NCBI RefSeq assembly: GCF_037038585.1
Contig: NC_092522.1
Span: 47,715,661 to 47,779,660, forward strand
Length of the DNA: 64,000 nt
Origin: Patagioenas fasciata
Taxonomy: Eukaryota > Chordata > Aves > Columbiformes > Columbidae
Reading direction: 5' to 3'
Below the pieces are notes generated by a model. It saw nothing but the letters and a program-made list of their open reading frames with translations. It was not told the DNA's origin and ran no database searches. Shown here piece after piece: positions 36,839 through 49,341 of this stretch (within the stretch, counting starts at the first letter, position 1; each line of letters starts with the position of its first letter). The position numbers and the translations under genes are program-made.

Positions 36839-37676
36839 CTGGAACAAAGCAGAGGAGACACAAGTTGAGCTAAAGCTGGGAACTCATGTAGCAATTTGAT
36901 TTTGGCTATATTGTGTGAGGAAAAAAAAAATCTGCTTCAATATTGCTAATTCTGAATTCTACTGTTCTTGACAAATGCTGCCTAAAGGTCTGTTTTAAGC
37001 AGGCAAACAAAGCCTAAGAACTATCAATAAGCAATATTTCAAAATCATGAACATAATTGTATAAACGCTTATTTTGGAGAAAGAAGTGGGAACTTATGCC
37101 AGGAAATCTCTGCTTTATTCTGGGTTTTCCTGCTAACCTTTTTGTTTAATTCTACAGAGTGATATAAATTCTTTCACTCACCTTGTCAAATGGAATAATC
37201 CATACTTCAGAAAAATATTCCTAGATCTACTTCATAGTAAAGCACCAAGACCTTTTGTGAAAATCATTTAAATTACATAGAAGTATTCTAATCAGCATTC
37301 CACACTATATACTTCTGTGCTTCCGGAAGGTGTTTAGTTGATAATCAAAAGAAAACTAAAAGCAGAACAAATATTTTCACAGCAAATCCTGGGATCTACT
37401 CACTGTGGCTGGATTTTTGCCTGGTCATTTACATACTGGAAGTATCAATGCTGATATGCTCGGAGTGCAGGAATGTATTCACTGTTGTACAGGCTGATCA
37501 TGGCCAGCAATCTCAATTTCACAAATGTGTGCAGTTCCACTTGTACCCAGCGCAAGCAACTACGCTGCCAAAGCATACTCTGCCAGACAGCCTTGTTGTA
37601 AATGTAAATCATAGGCACAGAAAAGAACAGTAAATCCAGCATAAACCTGGAATGCTTTCTTGTGTTTGCCAACTAC

Positions 37677-37694
37677 AAAAAAAAAAAAAAAAAA
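37677..37694. repeat. Poly(A) run
   Basis: Eighteen consecutive A bases. No recognisable retroelement body lies immediately upstream, so it is either a lone slippage tract or the tail of something too decayed to see. Confidence 0.85.
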
Positions 37695-38400
37695 GGAGTA
37701 TCTTGTTTTCATTGCAGTAAGGAAGAGGAAATATATTGAAATCTCGTTTGGGCAGTCTTTACACCAATATTAAACCAAGCAAGAGCAGACAGGCCCTAGT
37801 AATTCTGCAGCCCCACATATGCCAGCTCATTTGGGTTACATTAGTGCTGTACAGCAAGGCACTTTCCAGAGGTACTGCAACTAGCTACCTTGATGATCCC
37901 AGGCAGAAACCAGTGCATACAGTGTCATGCTGCTTCTGATCCCTGAACTGGGCTCACTCTGCACTCGCCCAGTCTGCTCAGTGCAGCACTGGACTGGCCA
38001 GACATGCTCCAAGGGGTTCTAGGAATCCCATACCTGCTTTCCCATGAAACCAGCTGCTCTGCAAGCCCTTTCAGGTTTTATATTCTACATTTATGAATTT
38101 AACAGTAGAAGCACCAGCGGAGTAAGAAAAGGAAAAGTTCATTTTATTTAAAATGCATAGAAACACTTCCAGAAAACAAAAGATAGGCAAAATGTCTTAT
38201 CATTACAACAAAGTCGTAGAGAAGAAATTCATTAGATGTAGTTTCTCTGTGTTAGCTCACTTGACAGGAAACTTCAGTTGTATTTGAATTTTAATGATAT
38301 TATGAATAATTTACCCAATCTCAGTCTTTCGAACCTCAGAAAATCATATTAATTAATGCCTTTTTTTCTTGCTCACCTTCTATTTGCTTTATCTGTTTTG

Positions 38401-38880
38401 AGATAAGAGAACCAGAACTGCACAGAGCACACCAGACACAGCTGAATCAGACTCATGAAGCTGCAGGGAAGGTTTCCCACTTTGTGTTCTACTGCATCCC
38501 TAATAATGCTGGACATTTGATTGGCATTTGTGACTGCCACTGGGCTGACACTTTCTTGGCCCTGTCTATCAGAACCCCAGGATCTTGCACCTCAGAGGTA
38601 CCTGGGGATTGACCAGTGCAGATACCATCACTTTGTATGTGAAACTATGGCTGGTTTTGCTGTGTGCATCACTTAACATGTTATCCACACTCATTTTCAA
38701 GTGCCATCTTATTGCCCAGTTGCCCTGCAGATCTTCCATCACCCTTACTGACTTAAATAATTTTGTGTCTTTATTAAGTTTTGTTTCCTCCCCCTTGCAG
38801 GTCATTTATGAATATGTTGAACAGCACAAGCCCCAACACAGGCCTCCAAGGAACAACCTTTGTGACACTCCCCTACTTCA
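38401..38880 (-). mobile_element. Old CR1-clade LINE, reverse-transcriptase region
   Basis: Read on the minus strand, the segment starts VPWRPVLGLVLFNIFINDL, matching the GVPQGSVLGPVLFNIFINDL block of CR1 reverse transcriptase. Next is a disrupted KFADDTKL block (NKDTKLFKSV), then LQGNWAIRWHLKMSV, matching the LQDWAEKWQMKFN block. It ends near VCSVQFW, the EYCVQFW block. The catalytic [FY]ADD motif is broken and several frameshifts are present. It is an inactive, ancient copy, antisense to the neighbouring CR1 elements. Confidence 0.8.
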
Positions 38881-39119
38881 AGAACTAACCATTTTCTCCT
38901 TCTCTGTTTTCTGTCTTTTCCCTATCTCACATCCAGCCCCGGTTGGTTAGTTTTCCTGAAAGCTTTTCAGGACAGCCAATCAGCTGTAAGTTTCGAAGAA
39001 AAGAAAGATGTGTGTTTTGAGCAGATCATGTGATATCTAAAACTGATCCATGTGACAAAAACACAAAAAAAGGCAACTGCAATGCTCCACAACATCACGG
39101 TGTCTTCAATAAAGCACAA

Positions 39120-39640
39120 CTAAAGGCGTGTTATTTAAGATGCAGATCAGACCTCATCTGGACTAATTCACTTCATTCTGTAGATCTCCACTGAAACAAT
39201 TAATTCACACTGGAAGAAGAGCAGAGAAAGGTTACTGAAACCATCAGGGGAATAGAAATTATTTTATGAGAAGATAAAAGTGGTTGGCTTCCTTGGTACA
39301 GCTGAATAGAGGCTGAAAAATGATATATTATCTGCCTGTTAACGCATCAGCATACAAGTACTACCAAGGGAAAAGAAATGCTTTAGATGAAGAATAATAT
39401 TGCCACACAAACAAATAGCTTTGATGTAGCATGAATAAATTTAGTCCAGAAATGAGAAAAAGGTTTTTAAGCTTCAGAGACGCGTTTTGGAGCAGCCATC
39501 CACTTTCAGTACTGGGCAAAGAACCCAGCTATGTTTAATACAGAGCCTGATGAAGAGTGGTAATTTTATGGATGCTGCAATACCATGAGGTTATACGTGA
39601 CCAGCAGGAATTGAGCTTGCAGGTCTAGAAAGTTCCTTGT
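39120..39640 (+). mobile_element. Old CR1-clade LINE, ORF2 C-terminus and 3' UTR
   Basis: The plus strand gives a degenerate LRPHLD peptide, then a KRRLRGD-like block with stops. It continues into AATTTAGTCCAGAAATGAG, AAAAAGGTTTTTAAG, a TTTTGGAGCAGCCATCC block and CTGCAATACCATGAGG. In this order these match the end of old amniote CR1 elements. No terminal octamers were identified. There are many in-frame stops. It is separate from the younger CR1 at 40335 in the same orientation. Confidence 0.65.
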
Positions 39641-39732
39641 AAGCTGTACGATCCTAAATTTAACACATTTGCACTGTTCAATGAATCTATGCTTTCATTA
39701 ATTTGAACCCAAACATCTGTATCATACATATA

Positions 39733-39816
39733 TTAAAACAAACAACAAACAAAAAAACCCCACCAAACACACCACCAAAAACCAATCAAAAGAAACAAAC
39801 AACCAACCCCTAACAC
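39733..39816. repeat. A/C-rich low-complexity tract
   Basis: 84 nt of almost only A and C on the plus strand (one G, one T internally), in AACA, AACC and ACC units. It lies between the two CR1 copies at 39120 and 40335. Confidence 0.85.
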
Positions 39817-40370
39817 TTCTGTCAGTTCATTATGCACAGAGCAGGCTGATGATGATTTAATTCTGGCTTCAGTGGGGACCCAGGCAGCAATCAGCTCATT
39901 TCTTGGTGAGGAGGGGTTCTGTTACCTCTCCAATACTTCTCTAATAATTCCTTCTGAAGGATAGACATTATCCTTCCAGGTGCTACACAGTGTGCACCCA
40001 GACTCAGAGGGAAGTGTAGAATGAGAAAGACTTTACTACAGCAAAGTTTGCAACAAGGTTATATTAAACCAGGTGCTCAGACTAGCCTGCCTGGTTAACC
40101 CCTTGGACATTTTCCCAATTCACAGAATTAGTTGAGATGCCCAAACCACATGCTACCTTCTAAGGTCTGCTCTGCCCTTCTGCTGAGGTTTAAACGTTGC
40201 TCAAGGAACAGCTGAGGGGACTGTGTATCTGCTCCTCAGCTACTAACAATTACAGGAACTATAATACTGCAGAGCAGTAGTTTCATATTGAGGAGAGAAT
40301 ATATCGTCCACTCAGCCAGCAGCAGTAAGAAGATGTCATCTTCCAAAACAATCCCAAGTTCCAGTATAGG

Positions 40371-41000
40371 TTGGGGCATGACCTATTAGAGAGCAGTGTA
40401 GGGGAAAGGGACCTGGGGGTCCTGGTGGACAACAGGATGACCATGAGCCAGCACTGTGCCCTTGTGGCCAGGAAGGCTAATGGCATCCTTGGGTGTATTA
40501 CAAGGGGGGTGGTCAGTAGATCGAGAGAGGTCCTCCTTCCCCTCTACTCCACCCTGGTGAGACCCCATCTGGAATATTGTGTCCAGTTCTGGGCCCCTCA
40601 GTTCAAGAAGGACAGGGAACTGCTGGAGAGGGTCCAGCGTAGGGCAACAAAGATGATTAAGGGAGTGGAGCATCTCCCTTATGAAGAAAGGCTGAGGGAG
40701 CTGGGGCTCTTTAGTTTGGAGAAGAGGAGACTGAGGGGTGACCTTATTAATGTTTATAAATATATAAAGGGTGAGTGCCATGAGGATGGAGTCAGGCTCT
40801 TCTCAGTGGCAAACAATGATAGGACAAGGGGCAATGGGATCAAGCTGGAACACAAGAGGTTCCACTTAAATTTGAGAAAGAACTTCTTCTCAGTGAGGGT
40901 AACAGAGCACTGGAACAGGCTGCCCAGGGAGGTTGTGGAGTCTCCTTCCCTGGAGACATTCAAAGCCCGCCTGGACACATTCCTGTGCGACCTCACCTAG
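40371..41000 (+). pseudogene. CR1 ORF2 C-terminal remnant (209 codons, open)
   Basis: The frame runs from the end of the RT domain ([19 protein letters not shown]) through [68 protein letters not shown] and the final [17 protein letters not shown] block to a TAG stop. Full CR1 ORF2 is about 900-1000 residues with an endonuclease and reverse transcriptase. The endonuclease and the catalytic ADD motif are missing here through 5' truncation, so this cannot act as an enzyme. The first codon shown is TTG, not a real start. Confidence 0.93.
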
Positions 41001-41064
41001 GCGTTCCTGCTCCAGCAGGGGGATTGGACTAGATGATCTTTTGAGGTCCCTTCCAATCCCAAAC

Positions 41065-41090
41065 ATACTGTGATACTGTGATACTGTGTG
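41065..41090 (+). repeat. CR1 3'-terminal octamer repeat, ATACTGTG variant
   Basis: Three tandem units of ATACTGTG close the CR1 copy. The usual avian unit is of the ATTCTRTG type; this one carries A for T at position 3. The tail marks the exact 3' end of the insertion. Confidence 0.9.
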
Positions 41091-42592
41091 AAAAGCAACG
41101 GGTGAGTGATCAATGTCTGCTTGCTACACAGGATACAGAGTCACTGCCTGGGAATAATCGCATTGAAAAGCTTGAGCTAAAACAGTCACAATGAGGCTAC
41201 GGCAAGTGAGGAGGAAAAAGATCCATATTTTTTTGCAGTATGAAATTGCTTATGTGACTTTTCCTAACAATGCCTATAATCTTAGTCATTGCTGTACAAA
41301 AGTCATTAAAAAAACCCAACACAGCCATACATTTAAAGAGAGGCAATTACAGATCCGAGGCAGGAGATAACTCCGAGTCTGCTTTCAGACACTTGCGTTC
41401 TATTGCCTTCCATCTCTGCTGCTGCACCTGTGTGTAGCTTTCTTTGTACTGTAACTTCTTCAGGGAAATTCCCTTCTATAAGCCCTCCATAAAGCGCCTA
41501 CCACATGCCAGTTCAACATAAATAATAAATAACAAAACATATGCCAAGTTGCCTTCTTCAGTGGAAACTAGCATGTTCAGAAGCATTTCAATTGCTATCC
41601 TAAGGTATTCTTTTTGTTATGAAAAAAGATGCTCACAAATATGAGACTACTTACAAAGACATTTCTGTATTCTATCAAGGAGACTTGCTATGGGTGACTA
41701 GAATTAAATTGTCCATGTACCATGTCTGATACCTGTGTTACTGATTATGAAGACAGCCAAGATTTACTGAATGCTGTATTTCCATATGTATAAAGTAAAT
41801 ATGCGATAACAATTGCCTCTTTAAAAGCACTGACCTTTGAAAACCCAAGCCCTCAGATAACCTGCCCACACTCAGATACAAAGTGACACCAATGATAAAA
41901 GGATATTACATACAATCTCTTCTATTGTCTATTAGGCACTTAGAGGTATAATTCCTTAAAAAAAGCTCACAGAAAAAAAATGTGTGCAAGACCAGCAGGA
42001 TTTGCCAAATTAAATAAGATCAATGCTCCATCTAGCTTGGTGTCTTGAGACAGATCATATTTGATTGAGATTATACAAAAAAGCAAAACCCCACAAGATG
42101 CAGACAGTTGGCTTTCAGTTCTATTCACATGGGACTTTTTTCCTTCAAAGTCATTTATTGTTTTATGACTTGGAGGACTTCTACTGCTATAAGATTATAT
42201 AAATATTCAAGATGTCTTTATCTGTTCTGATGTAATTTTGAATGTCATCATAGTCGCCAAAATGCTTATGAAAAAAATAATTTAAAATGCTTACATCTTT
42301 TACATTGATCTTGGTACTGTGAGTGAGGTCAATTATGTGTTCAATAAAATACTCTTCCATTTGCTGTCTTTCAAGTTAAGTCTTCTGCTCTTATATCTTT
42401 CTAAAAAGTCTTGGTCATGACTTTTCTATACTTTTCAGTGGTTTGTAACCCTCTTGTAAGTTCTTCTTTTATTTTCTCTTCTGTCTTACCTGTGTCTAAT
42501 TGTTCCTGTTAGATCACTTTGTAGAGAAATATGCAGCATTGATCATCATATTACGGGTAAGATGAATTTTCTACCTCTACTTTTAAATACCA

Positions 42593-42850
42593 TCAGACTT
42601 GGTTTACCAGACTCTCTTGATAGCTTACAAGAATGTCCAACTCGTAACAGCCCACGTCAAACCCAGCATTGTGTATAAGCATGTCACACTGCTCTTGTGT
42701 TAGCTTGGCATCTGTTGGGACTGGGTGTTTTCTACTCTCATCCTTCTCAGATATTGCTTGGACCAACCTAAGCTGTTTTGTCTCTTCATAGTTCAGTCCC
42801 CCCTGTAGCTCACTAATTGGTGTTCTATCTGTTAAGAAACAGTCATCACT
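42593..42850 (-). other. Unidentified protein-like open frame, possible exon or retrocopy piece
   Basis: The frame is open for 85 codons on the minus strand, between TAA at 42851-42853 and TGA at 42593-42595. It has no ATG near its start. Protein-like text includes PISELQGGLNYEETKQLR, LVQAISEKDESRKHP, TDAKLTQEQCDMLIHNAG and FDVGCYELDILVSYQESL. A TTTCTTAACAG acceptor-like site precedes codon 4 of the visible conserved-looking part, and CTG|GTAAAC could be a donor, giving a 221-nt exon at 42608-42828. I do not recognise the family. It lies in KCNK1 intron 1 on the same strand but is not part of any known TWIK-1. Alternatives are a piece of a processed pseudogene, an exon of a nested gene, or chance. 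Confidence 0.35.
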
Positions 42851-44688
42851 TTACAGGTCTTTCCAGACCCTGAATTGAGCATTTAGTGCCAGAGTGCAGA
42901 GGTGTCGCAATTCTGTGTTGTGATACCCCAGCCTGGACTTCCACACAGAATTTGCCAGAGGTTGCCCTGAAGAGCTCATGTTGAAATGTCATAAATGGAT
43001 CTGACATCAGATGAGGCAACCAACAGGCAAACGGAGGTGCCACAGCCCTTGGGAAAGTTTCACCCAAAAAGCCTCTCCCAGGCTATGGTGATGAAGCCTG
43101 GAAGGTGTGCATGGTGGCTGCAACACTGGCTCTTTCTCTTGCCCCTCTGGTACACCCCCAGGCATCAGTTGTCCATGATTGTTCTCATGAGCTGCTCTCA
43201 TGAATAGGGACCACTGTCCACAGCATTAAAGTTCACTCCCCTCCCTTCATGACTTAAACAGTCAGTGGTTTTGTGCCATCTGTCGTCTTCTGCCAGGTGC
43301 TCTTCTTCCTCTTTCCTACCTCTGGCTTTGTCAAGCCACTGCTACCTCATGTCCCCTTAGCCACAGGTGATCTGTTACACCACCACTGAGCTTCTCAGGG
43401 CTGGGAGCGGGCTATGTTCAGCACAACCAGTGTCCTCCCCGACACACCCATTCCAATGGCAGAGTCATAATACCCAACCCCAACGTGGTGGCACAACATG
43501 ACAGGTGAGCTCATCTCTTTGCTGATTTAAGTCAGGTCCCTGAAGATAAGTCAGCCCTTTATGTCTGCTCATCATCTCAAAATGTCCCAATAGATGAAGT
43601 GAATCATGTGCTATGTATTAAAGTTATACAAAAATCTTTCATTCCTTCCAAGCATAAAATGACTCACCAGAATATGATGATGAAGAAGGTCAATGATAAT
43701 ATTTACATAATTTCTACACTGTTACTTTTATAAACCTTTGACATTTTCCACTGTGTTTAATAGTGGAATATATCCTTTTTCATAACTGGTCTATTATCTT
43801 CCATGATAAAAAGGAAACGTCAGGTGATGATAGATCCATGAGGCAAGAGAGATCCTAAGTCTCGAGCATTTTTTCTATTGCAAGAAAAAGCATAGCAGGA
43901 ACCACAGTGATCAGAAACATGCCCTACAGAGTTCAAACCAACATTATGATTGAAGTAGCTGATTGGGAAGTTTATGTAAAGTACAACAGCTGACTGGGTC
44001 ATAAATTTGCAGGCAATTGTCACCTACCATCCAGAACGAAAGAAATTTGAAAAAGACATGCTGTATTACACAGCATATCTACACGCACCAAGGTATCTGC
44101 TCAGAATCAAATTCTTTCAGAAAATGTATTTTGCTTTTTCTACTTCTACCGGGTGTGCACTGGGAAGGACCAGTTTTAAAGATGGCTGATAGGCAGGTAG
44201 TTAACCTGCCTTTTAGTACACCATTGAACATAAGGCTTTCTTCCCTGCAATACAGACAGAAAATTTAAAGGACTGTAAACAGACATGAAAACTTGTCCAT
44301 AGCTAAAAATACGCAAAACAGTAGCATTGTGCTACTGTGAAAAGATTTTTCAGAACTCCTAGAGGTTTGGGACAGAGCAGTATCATTAAAACAAGACATT
44401 AAAACAGAGTTATATGTTAAAAAGAGGTAAAAATTAAAAGTTCCCAACAGTTTTGTTATACAAACTTGAGAACTTTGATTTCTAGCCAGGTTGAGATAAG
44501 CTACCCTACGTGGCAGAAAGGAGGATGAAAAAATGCCACTACGATGGGCACTTTTAAGCAGAAGAAATCCACTTGGATGTTGTGTTTTGTTGCCTCCTCA
44601 GGTGAACTAATGGAACTGGTTTTGGGTACATTGGAGGAGAGATGAAGAAAAGGTGCTGTAAAATGAGTTGACGAAATTATCTGGGTTT

Positions 44689-44702
44689 AAAAAAAAAAAA
44701 AA
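44689..44702. repeat. Poly(A) run
   Basis: Fourteen A bases ahead of a purine-rich stretch. No retroelement body was recognised beside it. Confidence 0.8.
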
Positions 44703-46402
44703 GGGAGGAAAGTGGGGAAGATAATAGTTCGAAACCCAGTTCATTTCACTAATCAAAGCTTACAGTGAAGTCCTCAGGAGTTTCATTGGCATAATTAGGG
44801 AGGTGATGAAGGGTGTGGCAGAAACCTCTTAAACCAGTTTTGCGACCAAAGAAAACACTCATTAGGTTCCTCATCACACAAGATCAGCAAGGGTGATTTA
44901 AACTTCTAGTTGAGGAGATATGGTGCTATTCCAGCTCCCTTCAATAATAATATATCCCTCAAACCTTACTAGAATGGAAGCAGTAAATTCAGATTTAAAC
45001 AATTAAATTAACCATGAGCATTTGATCTTCTCCAAAATGACAAGTCCACCACACTGATTTGCATGTATCTACTAACAGTACACTGTGTCAGTTGCTTCTG
45101 AGACTGTCCTTTGCCGCCACCAGTTATCGAAGCCAAAGACTGTGAACTGTCCTGCCAGCTGGGTTTGGAGTTGCCTCAGAAAGAACCAGTTCATATAATA
45201 GGCTCACAATGTCACCTGCTGCACCAAGAAAGGCTGAAATGGCTTTGAACATAGTTTTATAATAAAGTTGTATGAGTAGTCTGGTTGGCTGTCAGCAAAA
45301 TCCAAACCCAAGAAATCAAGCCAGTGGCATGGATATATTGGCTTCTGTGTTCAAATGCAGTTTCAAAACAATTTCTTCCAGAACAGCTGTATGTCAGAAC
45401 ATTTATATCTTGCAAAGCATACAAAGTCTGCCACATCTTTTCCCACACAGGAAGCAACATTTCACCTGCCCAAAGAAACCATGCTGGAAACTGCATCCAG
45501 AGATCCTGGAAAAAGGGGACGCTGAGAAATGGAACTGGGGAAAATGTCTGAATGAGGATGAGGGATACTTCCACACTGTTTATCTGAATACATTGAGATA
45601 AACAGCTTGCTTTATGGTCTTATATTTGCTATTGTTTAAAACTGCCAAAGGATTCGTGTCAGTGTCTGGCAAAACACTGATGTTCAGTTCCTGTTCTGAC
45701 GAATATGATCTGGGTCAGCCTAAATAACCAGCGTGATATAGCTACATATTCAGATGTAATACATCCACATTGAGAAAGTGTGGCAAATGTTAAAAACAAA
45801 TAAATAAACATACCCAAGATCTTATGCAAGGAGCAGAAAGGGTAATGATTTCCATTTCCTACTAAGTATGTTCTTAGCCCTCTGAAAAGTTATCCCCCTT
45901 TGCTGCAGTAAGCCCAATCCGAACTCTATGTGTTCTCTGGGAGTCCCGCATGAAGGGACTGCAAAAGCTCTGACTGACCAGCACACCTACACACACCTTA
46001 CGGTGGAAAATGATTTCTATATAGATAAAACAAATAACTACCCATATAGAAATACACTTAAAAAATCAGTAATAACATTTTAAAATAAATTTAATAAGCA
46101 TTAAGAATAAATAAATATTTAAAGCTAAACTAAAACTGGTATGAAATTATTTCACATATCCCACAATAAATGTCACTACCGTTGATACGCTTTTCAGTTA
46201 TTGTATATTTATTGTATTACCAAAACAGAATAAAAATATTTCCTTGCCCTCAAAACATATAAAAATATGAGGCAACCAGCGGACACAAACAGAAAGGTAG
46301 AAAAGAACGAGATGGTACTGGGCACTGTGCAACACAACAGCATCCATATGCCATCATCACTACTTGACCTACCTGTTTAGGTATTTACATACACTCATGA
46401 GC

Positions 46403-46692
46403 TTCCCCTGACCCTTCTCTCCTCCAGGCTGAGCAGTCCCAGTCTCTCCCATCACTCACAGGACAGATGCTCCAGTCCCTTCAACATCTTTGTGGCCCTT
46501 CACTGTACTCGCTCCAGTAGTTCCATATCTTTTTTTGTACAGGGGAGCCCAGAACTGGGCCCAGCACTCCAGACGTGGCCTCACCAGTACTGAGTAGGGG
46601 GGAAGGATCAGCTCTCTCAACCTGCTGGCAACACTCCTAATGCAGCCCAAGATATCATTAGCCCTCTTTGCCACCGGGGTGTGTTGCTGGCA
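46403..46692 (-). mobile_element. CR1 LINE fragment, ORF2 C-terminal region
   Basis: The minus strand reads [20 protein letters not shown], then [20 protein letters not shown] and WAPLYKK. The frame then shifts at a T-run (about 46530-46537) and continues as the [17 protein letters not shown] region and on to the Leu-rich end of that block. It matches the same region as residues 20-110 of the frame at 40371. Both ends are truncated and no terminal octamers remain. It is intermediate in age between the copies at 40335 and 38401. Confidence 0.9.
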
Positions 46693-47957
46693 TTCCTTTC
46701 ACTGTAATTTATGCAAGGAAAACTGAAAGCACTTTATGTCTTTTCAAATGAGCTTAACCATCAAGATCAGAATAAATACATACATTATGTACCTATTTAT
46801 TATCTTCACTATAGGAAAACTACGGTACTGTTTGTTTGTAACAAGAACTCCTGTATCTTTTTTTGCTATTTTAAGTGCACTTAAAATTTTCTAGAGCAAC
46901 ACATGCTGTCCCCTTCTGCAGCTTAGCAGTCCTGCAAACTCCCATGTTCCAAAAAAACTTTATAATTCCAAAATTATGGCACAGAAATCCTTACATTATT
47001 CATGTTTACCATTAACCCATTTCTATGATCTCCAAGGAATATTCATTTTCTTTCCAGCTAGGAAATGCATTAAGACAGTTGTTGCCTTTGTTCCAACCTA
47101 GCTGCCGATGCTGGAGAATTGTCTGTATGAGGAGAAGTTTCTGTACCCTGTACAATATTAAGGTTGGTGTGCACCTTTATATCTAAATGTGAGATATAGG
47201 AGGTGGGAATATTGGCATTTCTTTCCAATTCCATTTTTTTCTGTACCAATTATGCAGCATGAGGAACTGTTGTCACTTTGAATATTCAGGATAAACGTTA
47301 ATAAAGCACAAATAACCTTTTGTTTCTTTCTTCAAATTCTGACATACTTTCTTATGAATTATTATAAATATTTTCTCTCATGTAGAGATGAAAATACAGA
47401 CATGGCTTTTCAAACCAGGAAAAAGCCACGTTCTTGAAGACTGATAAAAATAGCTTTGCCCTGCTCCACCTGTGAGTTAGCTGCCCTTGTGAGCCACAAA
47501 CAGTAATATAAAAATGCATGTTAAAAACGTTTTCCAATCAAATTTGAGTGACAAAACATAAAGCAGTACAAGTATCCTGTTGTCATTTCAATCAGCAAGA
47601 GAAAAGCTGTAGTCAGTGCAGGTGGATCCATGGAAATTACATATTTATAGATGGTAATTTTCCATTTTTAAAGTTGTCATCATTCTTTTATACTGTTCAC
47701 GTCTCAGAGACAGAAGGAGAAATTACAAGATGTCATGATGAAGAAAATGGTTTTCTGTTGTTGGGCTTGTCAGCAAAACTTGTCCTTTAAAACATGAAAG
47801 TGGTTGCAACAGGAGCTGAGATCTTACTCTAAAAGTCTCATCTGAATGTAATGAAAAAAAGCAACATTTGATCATATTACTTAAAGGATGAAGTATCTGC
47901 TAATTCCTGCCCATAACCAATTATTTTGGCTACTAGAATGTAAGTATAGCAACAGGG

Positions 47958-48011
47958 AAAAAAAAAAAAAAACACACAACCAAAAACAACAAAACATACA
48001 CACACACAAAA
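47958..48011. repeat. Poly(A)/A-C low-complexity tract with (CA)n
   Basis: A 15-17 nt A-run leads into ACACAACCAAAAACAAC and then (CA)n. The plus strand is almost without G. Confidence 0.85.
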
Positions 48012-49262
48012 GTCACCTTGTTTACATTAGTATTATTACAGCACAGTAAATGTGGGTCTGGAGAGTGGAATATGTGGTAATATGGACCTAAATTCATCAT
48101 TATATTTAGGGAAGCCAGGGTTTACTTCAGATTTGCTCTACTCTGTTCACAAAGACTAGATGCCCAGTAACAGCTGAGGTCTGCTTCACTGCTCTCCAGG
48201 AGTGTGTGCTTCAGGTTGTTCAATCAAAAAGAAATCTACTCTGCACACTCCAAAATTGCTCTACAAGTATTAACCAGAACTGTGAAGTGGGCTTCCACAT
48301 TTCTGACGGACTCCAGATGTTTTCTAGGAAAGACTTTCACTTATAGTTTCTGAATTGCCATCATCAATCAATAATATGAACACCACCATACAAGACAATT
48401 CACACCAGATGCAAAGACTACTATAACCTGCTGGGCATACTGAATGGCTAGCAAGCAGTAACATGTTGACCACTTAGACAACTGCTGATTTAGCCAGTAT
48501 TTACCCATAGTTTCTATATAATGAAGTGAAAAACATTACAACCTTATAACAGTGATGGCAGTGATGAAGTCATTCCCGTAGCAGCAGTTAAGATCCATAT
48601 GGGGGAGTTGTATAGAAGTGCTCAGTGCAGATACCACACAACAGAAGGACGCATTGTGCTAGATCAGCACAGCAGTAGATGGAATCCACTGCACAGGGAT
48701 CGAGTGCAGACAAAAAAGTAGGTACAGAAATTAATATGTCCCTTCCACATCCGAGACGATTATTAGCTAGTGTTTGGTGCAATATTACCTCTTTTCAATA
48801 AAAGTATCGGAGAGAAACACAACTCAAAAGATAACTTTAAGTGGAAAATGATAGCATTCTTTCCTGCCAAGGCCTGACACTGGATCTTACTAATCCCACC
48901 TGGCTACATTATGTATGAGCAAAGCAGACACTATCAACCTAAGGGAACTCTTAGGCCCTTCCCACACAGTCTACAAAAGCACCCATTGTTTGACACCAAC
49001 AAGGGACCTACCATGTGTGAGACAAGGGTGTCAGTACTCCAGGCGAGGCACATATTATCCTCCATGACTGCACAGATTCACATTGTGCTCAAAGCAAGAC
49101 TAAAATACGTAAGTGCGTTCAGCACACGGAGATCTGCTAAACACCTGTGGCAAAGCATTCAGGCTTTATTTCTATCACGGATGATAGCCAAGAGATACAC
49201 ATGCATTTCTGGGTTTGCTGTTTGGGGTTTTTGTTGTTGTTTTTGAAGTTAACAGTATTTTT

Positions 49263-49341
49263 AAAACAAACAAACAAAAGAAAAACACAAACAAAAACCC
49301 AGCCAACCAACCAACACAAAACAAAAAAACCCCTCACAACC
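49263..49341. repeat. A/C-rich low-complexity tract
   Basis: (CAAA)n runs into AACC/CCAA units, with only two G on the plus strand over 79 nt. It has the same style as 32471 and 39733. Short frames predicted across it (Lys/Asn/Thr/Pro-rich) are composition artefacts. Confidence 0.88.

Larger units (their letters stand above)
40335..41092 (+). mobile_element. CR1 LINE, 5'-truncated, relatively young copy
   Basis: About 760 nt with the whole C-terminal part of CR1 ORF2 still open, then the family 3' UTR (CAGGGGGATTGGACTAGATG, then GGTCCCTTCCAATCCCAAA) and three terminal units of ATACTGTG at 41065-41090. No poly(A) tail is present, as expected for CR1, which ends in octamer repeats. The element is inserted in KCNK1 intron 1, antisense to the gene. 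An unbroken 209-codon frame and clean similarity mark it as the youngest CR1 in the window. Confidence 0.95.

Noticed and set aside
36839-36863. Extra residues (CLLCFVP) ahead of the KCNK1 exon 2 peptide
   Set aside because: They lie upstream of a good CAG acceptor and do not match the family, which has the pore filter TTG here from exon 1.
45272-45601. Overlapping open frames of 88-109 codons on both strands
   Set aside because: Several frames are open at once, there is no known motif, and the sequence is intronic; treated as chance.
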